Shown: positions 18,797-25,539 of the stretch, piece after piece
Layout: the number at the start of each line of letters is the position of its first letter
Position numbering within the stretch: the first letter of the stretch is position 1
From: Acinetobacter lwoffii
GTDB lineage: Bacteria; Pseudomonadota; Gammaproteobacteria; Pseudomonadales; Moraxellaceae
NCBI RefSeq assembly: GCF_019343495.1
Contig: NZ_CP072549.1
Location: 496,001-560,000 of the forward strand
DNA length: 64,000 nucleotides
Direction: 5' to 3'
Position numbers and translations under genes: made by a program
Notes under the pieces: generated by a model
Seen by the model: only the letters and a program-made list of their open reading frames with translations
What the model was told of the DNA's origin: nothing
The model's database searches: none

Positions 18797-20095
18797 ATGA
18801 AAAACAATATCTGGTTAGATGGAATACGTTCAGTTGCCCGTATGGGAGAAACAGCAGTCGTTGCGGCAAAGGCGGGCTTTAAATATGCCACTGAAAAGCC
18901 GAGCAATGCCAAACTGATGCGTGAAACTTTTGAATCCTTAGGTTCGACTTATATCAAGCTTGGTCAGTTTATTGCCAGTACGCCGTCGCTGTTTCCACGT
19001 GAATACGTTGAAGAATTTCAAGGCTGTCTGGATCAGACACCACGCTTGCCGTTTAGTTATATCCAGCAGGTTTTAGCCTCTGAATTTGCAGGGCGTAATC
19101 TCGACGAAATCTTTGCATCGATTGATGAAACGCCATTAGCCTCTGCATCTATTGCACAGGTACATGCAGCCAAACTGGTGTCTGGCGAAGATGTCGTGAT
19201 TAAGGTACAAAAACCGGGCGTAGAGACCATTTTGTACACTGACTTGAACGTCCTACATTGGGCAACCAAGTTACTGGAAAAAGCAGTCCCGAAAGTTAAG
19301 TTTGCTTCACTGGCTGACATTGTCGAAGAAATCAAAACCCGTATGGTGCGTGAAGTCGATTTTATCGAAGAAGCACAGAATCTGGATGATTTCGTTAATT
19401 ACCTGAATATCACCAACAATCAGGCAGCCACTGCACCTAAGGTTTATCATCAATATTCGACCCGTCGTGTGCTCACCATGCAGCGTTTATACGGTGTGCC
19501 TTTGACAGATTTTGAAGTGGTCAAAAAAGTATCCAAAGATCCATCTCAAGTACTTATCACTGCGATGAATACCTGGTTTGGCAGCTTGATGATGTGTAAC
19601 AGTTTCCATGCCGATCTGCATGCAGGCAACCTGATGCTACTTGAAGATGGCCGTGTCGGTTTTATTGATTTCGGTATTGTCGGTCAGCTCAAGCCTGAAG
19701 TATGGACTGCCTGTATGGCATTTATGGATTCATTGCAACATACCAATTATGAGCTGATGGCGCAAAACATGCTGAAAATGGGTATGACCGCTGTGCAGAT
19801 AGACACCAAAGTTTTGGCTGCTGATCTAGAGCGTTTATTCAGTGGCGTGTTGATGGCAGATCCACAGGAATTGTTAACGTCGAATCCTGCTGATCTGAAC
19901 GATATCATGATGGATATGGTGGCTGTGGGTGAGCGTCACGGGATCCGGTTCCCGCGTGACTTTGCCTTGTTGTTCAAGCAAATGCTGTATTTCGACCGTT
20001 TCATGCGTATTCTGGCGCCGTATACCGACATCTATGCCGATCAGCGTTTGCAGATGGTGCAGAGCATGGATCCGAATCTGCTGTTAAAGCATTAA
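18797..20095 (+). CDS. ABC1/AarF (UbiB-like) atypical kinase family protein
   Basis: A 432-residue UbiB/AarF family protein. Signatures include LMRETFESLGSTYIKLGQFI (KxGQ-type motif), ASIAQVHAAKL (Ala-rich loop replacing the P-loop) and VVIKVQKPGVE. Also present are ADLHAGNLMLLEDGRVGFIDFGIVG (catalytic loop and DFG-like) and RMVREVDFIEEAQNL. Family members act in ubiquinone synthesis or other lipid-related ATPase roles at the membrane. The C-terminus is shorter than in E. coli UbiB (546 residues) and lacks clear paired membrane helices, so this is probably a paralogue rather than UbiB itself. It starts 58 bases after the E1-like gene. Confidence 0.85.
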   Translation: MKNNIWLDGIRSVARMGETAVVAAKAGFKYATEKPSNAKLMRETFESLGSTYIKLGQFIASTPSLFPREYVEEFQGCLDQTPRLPFSYIQQVLASEFAGRNLDEIFASIDETPLASASIAQVHAAKLVSGEDVVIKVQKPGVETILYTDLNVLHWATKLLEKAVPKVKFASLADIVEEIKTRMVREVDFIEEAQNLDDFVNYLNITNNQAATAPKVYHQYSTRRVLTMQRLYGVPLTDFEVVKKVSKDPSQVLITAMNTWFGSLMMCNSFHADLHAGNLMLLEDGRVGFIDFGIVGQLKPEVWTACMAFMDSLQHTNYELMAQNMLKMGMTAVQIDTKVLAADLERLFSGVLMADPQELLTSNPADLNDIMMDMVAVGERHGIRFPRDFALLFKQMLYFDRFMRILAPYTDIYADQRLQMVQSMDPNLLLKH

Positions 20096-20099
20096 TTTA

Positions 20100-20201
20100 A
20101 TCCCTCCCGACCTCCCTTTCTAAAGGGAGGAGTTTCTCATTGCTTGATAAAGTAGAAGCGATAAAAGTCCCTCTTTATAAAAGAGGGATTTAGGGAGATT
20201 A
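20100..20201. repeat. Intergenic repeat with two inverted repeats
   Basis: Two perfect 9-bp hairpins: CCTCCCTTT/AAAGGGAGG (20111-20130) and TCCCTCTTT/AAAGAGGGA (20168-20188). The flank ends AGGGAGATTAG. The element at 55460-55588 has the same purine/pyrimidine style and ends AGGGAGATTA, so both look like members of one dispersed repeat family. Confidence 0.6.
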
Positions 20202-20231
20202 GTTGTAAATATCATATTCTCGAGCAATCCA

Positions 20232-20612
20232 ATGGACGCCATTATTATTGAAGGTTTAAAGGTTGAGACAGTCGTGGGCTGCTTTAACTGGGAGCGTCAA
20301 ATTATTCAGCCTCTAATGCTGGATTTGACCATTCAAACCGATTTAGAACAGGCATCAAACTCAGATGCACTTGCAGATACGCTGAATTATGCAGAAATTT
20401 GTGAGATTTCCAGCAAAGTCATTCAAGACGCCAAGCCTGAATTGATTGAACATGCAGCAAAGTTAGTGCTGAATGCACTTTTTACTACCTTTACAGCAAT
20501 TGAATCGATTAATATTACGATCCGTAAGCCTGCCATTATCGCGCAAGCCAATTCTGTAGGGATACGTCTTGAACGCCATCGAAACGATTTTCGCCCTAGC
20601 ATTAGCGAGTAA
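20232..20612 (+). CDS. folB: Dihydroneopterin aldolase
   Basis: A 126-residue enzyme of folate synthesis that cleaves dihydroneopterin to 6-hydroxymethyl-dihydropterin and glycolaldehyde. Length matches E. coli FolB (about 122). The catalytic Glu lies in GCFNWERQIIQP (residue 22), ADTLNYAEI carries the pterin-pocket Tyr, and the catalytic Lys lies in NITIRKPAIIAQANSVGI. It overlaps the following folK-like gene by 44 bases, so the two are translationally coupled. Confidence 0.93.
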   Translation: MDAIIIEGLKVETVVGCFNWERQIIQPLMLDLTIQTDLEQASNSDALADTLNYAEICEISSKVIQDAKPELIEHAAKLVLNALFTTFTAIESINITIRKPAIIAQANSVGIRLERHRNDFRPSISE

Positions 20613-21006
20613 TTGTCATCCTCAGCAACACTTTCAAGCTGCACAGCAACGTATTTCCGAATGGGGAGAAGTTCAGTTTTCTCCCATTTATATGATTCCT
20701 TGCCGCGATGGCATCGGTGCAGATTACTGGAATGCAGCGTGTTTATTGCGGAGTTCAGTGTCTAGTGAAGACATGATTGAGCTGCTCAAACAGCTGGAAC
20801 AGGCATCAGGGCGAGTACGTCCATCCCATCAGATTACTTTGGATGTTGATTTGATTGCTTGGGGATCAGATCTTCAACATATGCAGTTTAATGAAAAAAA
20901 GTTGCCCTTGGCTCTGGATGTGAAAGTGCCCATGTTTGATATCTGGCATGATGCCATGTTCGAGCATGGCTCACATAGCTTTCCAACAGTTGAACAGCTG
21001 ATTTAA
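20569..21006 (+). CDS. Degenerate HPPK-like protein (folK-like)
   Basis: A 145-residue protein resembling 6-hydroxymethyl-dihydropterin pyrophosphokinase (usually about 160 residues), the enzyme after FolB. LALASNCHPQQHFQAAQQRI matches the N-terminal xLGSNxG region. DYWNAACLL matches the pterin pocket, and ITLDVDLIAWG retains the two metal-binding Asp. The preceding RWGPRT-type Arg motif reads RPSHQIT, and the conserved VPHPRxxxRxFVLxPL block reduces to VPMFDIWHD, so catalytic arginines and histidine seem missing. The TTG start with GTAGGG upstream overlaps folB. Either a divergent second copy with altered activity or a decaying one. Confidence 0.65.
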   Translation: MNAIETIFALALASNCHPQQHFQAAQQRISEWGEVQFSPIYMIPCRDGIGADYWNAACLLRSSVSSEDMIELLKQLEQASGRVRPSHQITLDVDLIAWGSDLQHMQFNEKKLPLALDVKVPMFDIWHDAMFEHGSHSFPTVEQLI

Positions 21007-21060
21007 ATCAAATCACCTAATTTTCTGCTAATAAAATTTATCTAGTACGAATGCTTAACC

Positions 21061-21090
21061 AGCCTGATCAAGCAAGATCAGGCTTTTTTT
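21061..21090 (+). terminator. Terminator of folB-folK-like operon
   Basis: AGCCTGATC pairs perfectly with GATCAGGCT, followed by seven T, 55 bases after the stop. Confidence 0.92.
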
Positions 21091-21167
21091 ATGATGCAGT
21101 TTTTTGTTTTTATATGAAAAAAAATTCAGATAAGATGGTGCAGGTGGAGTTTGGGAATCATTTAAAA

Positions 21168-21248
21168 ATGAAAATATTAGAAATCTTGGTTTCGGTCATT
21201 TTAATTCTTGGAATTCTTTATGTGATCCAACAGGGAATTAATATTTGA
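21168..21248 (+). CDS. Candidate 26-residue hydrophobic peptide
   Basis: Begins MKILEILVSVILILGILYVI and ends QQGINI: one membrane helix and little else. GGGAA lies about 12 bases upstream of ATG, a loose ribosome site. It faces another tiny membrane peptide on the opposite strand (21324-21401). The frame is open further upstream, but that part overlaps a terminator. Expression is unproven. Confidence 0.3.
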   Translation: MKILEILVSVILILGILYVIQQGINI

Positions 21249-21323
21249 TTGATTTAAAGCTCTGAAATGTATTTTAAGATCAATAAAAATCCTCAAAGTA
21301 TCAAGAAATGAATCATCGCTCTT

Positions 21324-21401
21324 TCACTTTTTCTTGTTATAAAAAATAATCAGCAATACGATAATGATCGCCAAGATGGCAAGAATGATCGTAGTTTCCA
21401 T
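21324..21401 (-). CDS. Small 25-residue membrane peptide
   Basis: The frame begins METTIILAILAIIIVLLIIF and ends YNKKK: one clean transmembrane helix with a positively charged C-terminus. AGAGGT lies 8 bases upstream of ATG, a good ribosome site. It stands alone in a gap of about 320 bases between the folK-like gene and the VIT-family gene. Size and shape are those of small regulatory membrane peptides or type I toxin-like peptides; no function can be assigned. Confidence 0.5.
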   Translation of the reverse strand: METTIILAILAIIIVLLIIFYNKKK

Positions 21402-21576
21402 AACAATACCTCTCAGACATAGATCTTAGGTTTTAAACATCTAAATTAAAACCGAACATATATTAATTAAACTCAAGTTTTGTTAGAGCCGCTAATTCTT
21501 TGAAAAAAATATTTTTCAGTGATGTTAATAGAAGAACGGCTCAATCCTATTCTGTGTCTAACTAATAAATAAATAT

Positions 21577-22278
21577 TTAGGCAACAGACACATTAAATAA
21601 TGATCCGATCCACGCACTGAATAACATGGCGATAATTCCCCAGAGCATCACCCGAACTGCACCTCTCCAGACACTTACTCCACCGGCATAGCTCGCCAGT
21701 GCACCCATCATCCCCAAACTTAAAACACCAATCAGCATGACGCCTTTATCCAGATAGTGTTCCGGTAAAATCATGATTGAAATTAAAGGAAATAATGAAC
21801 CTACCGTAAATGCCATGGCGGAAGAAAATGCAGCGAGAAAGGGTTGGGCAGAGGTATGTGCTGAAATACCAATTTCGTCTCGAGCATGGGCATCCAAGGC
21901 ATTATGGTTGGTCAGCTGTTCAGCGACCTGTTGTGCCAAAGCAGGTTCCAACCCACGCTGTATATAAATCGTTTTGAGCTCATTTAACTCATGGGTGGGA
22001 TGGCGCTGGAGTTCGCGCTCTTCCATGAGTAGATCATTGGTTTCAATATCTTGCTGGGATTTAACCGAAATATATTCACCGGCCGCCATTGAAGCAGCGC
22101 CAGAAATCAATCCGGCAACACAGGTCACCAATAAAATTTCTGTGGATGCTCCACTGGCTGCAATACCCACCACCAGACTGGTGACCGAAATAATCCCGTC
22201 ATTTGCCCCCAGTACAGCTGCACGAAGCCAGCCCGCGCGTTCGATATAATGTTTTTCAAGATGGGATGAATGGCGCAC
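21577..22278 (-). CDS. VIT1/CCC1 family transporter
   Basis: A 233-residue inner-membrane protein of the vacuolar iron transporter type, which moves Fe2+ or Mn2+ out of the cytosol in relatives. Signatures: HYIERAGWLRAAVLGANDGIISVTSLVVGIAAS (first helix and metal site), LISGAASMAAGEYISVKSQQD, a cytosolic helical segment rich in Glu (about 80-135), and FTVGSLFPLISIM. Five helices are expected. It stands alone, with no Fur-type regulatory site that I could confirm. Bacterial VIT homologues usually protect against iron or manganese overload. Confidence 0.9.
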   Translation of the reverse strand: MRHSSHLEKHYIERAGWLRAAVLGANDGIISVTSLVVGIAASGASTEILLVTCVAGLISGAASMAAGEYISVKSQQDIETNDLLMEERELQRHPTHELNELKTIYIQRGLEPALAQQVAEQLTNHNALDAHARDEIGISAHTSAQPFLAAFSSAMAFTVGSLFPLISIMILPEHYLDKGVMLIGVLSLGMMGALASYAGGVSVWRGAVRVMLWGIIAMLFSAWIGSLFNVSVA

Positions 22279-22560
22279 AATGAAGCCCCTTTTTTATTAT
22301 CATCATGATTATATTAAATTTAAGTCATGTATAGATAGTAGGATTGAATCGATCTGAAAATTATCTTGAATGATCAGCTCATCGTGCGCTTGGCTGAGCA
22401 TTTTATCAATCTAAGATAAAATCGAAATGAGATTCATAATTTCAAGAAATCAGACGCACTTGATACATAATTGATTTGCAAATGGTAAAAATGACTAAAG
22501 CAAATCAAACATATCGAACAAAATAATAGCTGAGTGAGCCGGTTTAAAAAGAGAATTATC

Positions 22561-23262
22561 ATGAAAGAAAAACATGAAAGCCATAAATGCTTGGTATGCG
22601 GCAAGCACTTTCTTCTGAAAAATCTCACTCCGATGGGAACAGTCAGAAAGGTCATTACTGAAGAAATTGCTAAGGATATTCCTGACTGGACACCACAAGA
22701 TTATATTTGCCAGGCAGATTTAACCCAGTACCGCATACAATATGTACATTCATTATTAAGTTCGGAAAAGGGTGAAGTAACTGATCTTGAGTTTGAAGTG
22801 ATTCATAGCATGCATCAGCATGAACTGATCACCAAAAATGTGGAAACGAGCTTAGAGCAAAAGTGGACCTTGGGAGAAAGGCTCGCCGATAAAATTGCAA
22901 CTTTTGGTGGAAGCTGGACCTTTTTGATTTGTTTTGCAATCTTCTTGGGCCTGTGGATTACGATAAATACTGTGGTGATGGTGACACGACCTACTGATCC
23001 TTATCCATTTATTCTGTTGAATTTAATCCTGTCCTGTCTTGCGGCGATTCAGGCACCTATTATTATGATGAGCCAGAACAGACAGGAAGCAAAAGACCGC
23101 TTACGTTCGCAAAATGATTATCAGATCAATTTAAAAGCCGAGCTGGAAATCCAACACTTGCATGAAAAATTAGATCATCTGCTGCTACATCAATGGGAAC
23201 GGTTGGCGCAAATTCAGGAAATCCAGCTGGACCTGCTTTCTGAAATGAGCAAAAAAGATTAA
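22561..23262 (+). CDS. DUF1003 domain membrane protein
   Basis: A 233-residue protein. The N-terminus carries a CLVCGK Cys pair (residues 9-14). The DUF1003 core includes LGERLADKIATFGGSWTFLICFAIFLGLWI and LNLILSCLAAIQAPIIMMSQNRQEAKDR, two membrane helices with the family's conserved ending. A charged helical tail (about 180-233) looks like a coiled coil. ATG at 22561 is preferred over an upstream GTG at 22534 because of AGAG at the right spacing. Function of DUF1003 proteins is unknown. It is divergent from the VIT gene. Confidence 0.82.
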   Translation: MKEKHESHKCLVCGKHFLLKNLTPMGTVRKVITEEIAKDIPDWTPQDYICQADLTQYRIQYVHSLLSSEKGEVTDLEFEVIHSMHQHELITKNVETSLEQKWTLGERLADKIATFGGSWTFLICFAIFLGLWITINTVVMVTRPTDPYPFILLNLILSCLAAIQAPIIMMSQNRQEAKDRLRSQNDYQINLKAELEIQHLHEKLDHLLLHQWERLAQIQEIQLDLLSEMSKKD

Positions 23263-23362
23263 AGGAAGCTGTGGGGAATCTCTATTATTTTATAGAACTT
23301 ATAAGCAATAAGATAACGATATCCCTTGAGCTGATAGATACCAGTGAGGATTTCAGATGTAT

Positions 23363-23388
23363 TAAAAAGCCCACAAATGAGTGGGCTA
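23363..23388 (-). terminator. Terminator of coq7 transcript
   Basis: On the minus strand AGCCCAC-TCATTT-GTGGGCT runs into TTTTTAAT, 18 bases after the coq7 stop. Confidence 0.85.
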
Positions 23389-23406
23389 AAATTAAAATAG
23401 TGGGAT

Positions 23407-24042
23407 TTAAATAAAATAACTGGTTTTGGTCATCAACTTGGAAATGCCTGTCATGGCGATCTTAACTGGAACGGGTAGATCTACACCGCCAGCATTTAAC
23501 GCTGTATCCCGATGATGCAGTTCATCTTCATTCATCTGTTCTAGAATACGACGAGAACGTTCATCCTGCGGTGGCAACTGGCTAAGATGATGCTGTAAAT
23601 GCATGCTGACCTGACGTTCTGTTTCAGCCACAAAACCCAGACTGTATTTATCGCCTGCGATTCCGGCAATTGCACCCATACCGAAGGAAAGACCGTACCA
23701 GACCGGATTGAGCAGACTGGTATGGCTATCCAGTTCTTTTAAGCGGTTTTCACACCAAGCCAGATGATCCTGTTCTTCAATCGCTGCCTGTTCCATTTCG
23801 CGACGTACATTCGGGAGTTTCGCCGTCATCGCCTGACCATGGTACAGCGCCTGTGCGCAAACCTCACCACTATGATTGACCCGCATTAAACCTGCCACAT
23901 GACGTGCATCACTGACGGTTAACTGTGTTTCTACCGGTTGGGCCGGATTTTCACGTTGGGCCGAAGTCGTGCCCGGGACTAGACTGCGTAATGCCTGGTC
24001 AAAAGAGTGAATCAGTTTATCGAGACCTGTATATTGACGCAT
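23407..24042 (-). CDS. coq7: 3-demethoxyubiquinol 3-hydroxylase (ubiquinone synthesis)
   Basis: A 211-residue di-iron hydroxylase that adds the last ring hydroxyl in ubiquinone synthesis. Iron-binding helices are visible: LMRVNHSGEVCAQALYHGQ (Glu plus His environment), MEQAAIEEQDHLAWCENRL (ExxH), and LEQMNEDELHHRDTALNAGG. LSFGMGAIAGIAGDKYSLGFVAETE is the hydrophobic membrane-binding region. The length matches the proteobacterial enzyme. ATG is preceded by GGAGGA, which lies inside the end of the upstream MFS gene; only three bases separate the two genes, so they form an operon. Confidence 0.95.
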   Translation of the reverse strand: MRQYTGLDKLIHSFDQALRSLVPGTTSAQRENPAQPVETQLTVSDARHVAGLMRVNHSGEVCAQALYHGQAMTAKLPNVRREMEQAAIEEQDHLAWCENRLKELDSHTSLLNPVWYGLSFGMGAIAGIAGDKYSLGFVAETERQVSMHLQHHLSQLPPQDERSRRILEQMNEDELHHRDTALNAGGVDLPVPVKIAMTGISKLMTKTSYFI

Positions 24043-24045
24043 GAA

Positions 24046-25365
24046 TTAATCCTCCAAGGGCGCTTTTGCAGTTTTGATCATTGGTTTCAGCCGGTAAAGT
24101 AGCCAGAGAGTAAACAGGCCGCTTAATACTGCGGTAATACAAAAAAGTATTTTAAGATCAAGCTCTAAAACACTTAAAATAATAATCGAGAATATAGCAG
24201 AAGATACCATGAAAACGGCATTCAGAATGTTATTTGCTGCAACCACACGCGCACGATGTGAGCGGGGAGAATGCGCCTGCATCATGGCATACAGCGGTAC
24301 AATATAAAAACCGCCGCTAATTCCAAGTAAGGTGACGGCCAGCATCACATGATAATAGCTCCAGCCTTGCTGAAAGACATCTGCCAAGCCGATTAATGCA
24401 CCTGTACGCTCCGGAACAAAGGCCAGACTCGCGGCCAGATACAGGGCAAAGATCACCAGACCGATCGCGCCAAAAGGCACCATCTTGATATTGACCTGGC
24501 TGCCACCAATTTTACGGCATAAGTATGAACCCAGACCAATTCCGACAGAAAAAAAGGTTAAGAGCAGACTGGCGACATTTTCAGATGCATGCAGATTTTG
24601 TAATGTCAGCTGAGGAATCTGGGTCAGATAGGTTGCACCATAAAACCAGTACCATGAGTTGCCCAGTAAAATGGTAAAAATCAGAGGTAAGCTTTTGGCA
24701 TATTTCAAGGTCTGCAAGCTGGTGCGGAAGAAATTCCAGTCAACTTGCAGCTCAGGCGCGGGAATACTTTGTTTCAGGATATAGCGACTGGATATATAAC
24801 CAATCAAGGCGATGCTGATGACGGTTAAACTGATCCAGATCAGGTTGCCGGCGGAAGCTGCAATGACTGCACCGCCCAGAATCATACCGAATAGGATTGC
24901 CAGAGAAGTTCCGGACTGAAACAGGGCATTGCCGGACATCAGTTCATTCGGTTTCAGGACTTCAGGTAAAATCGCATATTTGATCGGGCCAAAGAAAGTG
25001 GAATGGGTGCCCATCAGGAACAGGGCAAATAACAGAATCCATAAATTGCCCATGAGGAAACCGACAGTTCCCAGCAACATAATGGCAATTTCCAGAAGCT
25101 TGAGATAGCGAATCAGCTGTGAACGTTCGTATTTGTCGGCAATCTGACCGGCCGTGGCTGAAAAAATAAAATAGGGCAAGATAAACATTAAAGCCGCCAG
25201 ATTATTTAAAGTGCTGATGCTGGCCGATTGCTGTTGAATCCAGCCATAAGTAATGACCAGCAGTAACGCCTGTTTAAATACATTATCGTTTAATGCACCA
25301 AAAAACTGCGTCAGAAACATCGGTAAAAAGCGCCGAGAAGCTAACAAATGTTCATTTTTGTTCAT
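24046..25365 (-). CDS. MFS transporter, LplT-like (lysophospholipid flippase type)
   Basis: A 439-residue inner-membrane protein with about 12 helices. The N-terminus LASRRFLPMFLTQFFGALNDNVFKQALLLV is the hallmark of the LplT/YgeD group, which imports lysophospholipids across the inner membrane for re-acylation in relatives. FFGPIKYAILPEVL is another LplT-group motif. No fused acyltransferase follows; instead it is translationally close to coq7. Substrate is inferred from family resemblance only. Confidence 0.85.
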   Translation of the reverse strand: MNKNEHLLASRRFLPMFLTQFFGALNDNVFKQALLLVITYGWIQQQSASISTLNNLAALMFILPYFIFSATAGQIADKYERSQLIRYLKLLEIAIMLLGTVGFLMGNLWILLFALFLMGTHSTFFGPIKYAILPEVLKPNELMSGNALFQSGTSLAILFGMILGGAVIAASAGNLIWISLTVISIALIGYISSRYILKQSIPAPELQVDWNFFRTSLQTLKYAKSLPLIFTILLGNSWYWFYGATYLTQIPQLTLQNLHASENVASLLLTFFSVGIGLGSYLCRKIGGSQVNIKMVPFGAIGLVIFALYLAASLAFVPERTGALIGLADVFQQGWSYYHVMLAVTLLGISGGFYIVPLYAMMQAHSPRSHRARVVAANNILNAVFMVSSAIFSIIILSVLELDLKILFCITAVLSGLFTLWLLYRLKPMIKTAKAPLED

Positions 25366-25539
25366 ATAGGCCGTGCTACATTAAGTTTTATTAAGAAATG
25401 TCAGTTATGCGTAAACATTGAGAAAAATCATGTAAGATACTTTCAGCCATGTAAAGGTAAAAACCAATTAATTAAGCTCCTTAGCTTATATTTTTCGGTC
25501 AAATAATCAATTAAAGAATGTATTCGTTTAGAGTTTGCT

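Noticed and set aside
21051-21167. N-terminal extension of the small plus-strand frame after folK-like gene
   Set aside because: It reads through the folB operon terminator hairpin; only the short C-terminal peptide is kept as a candidate.
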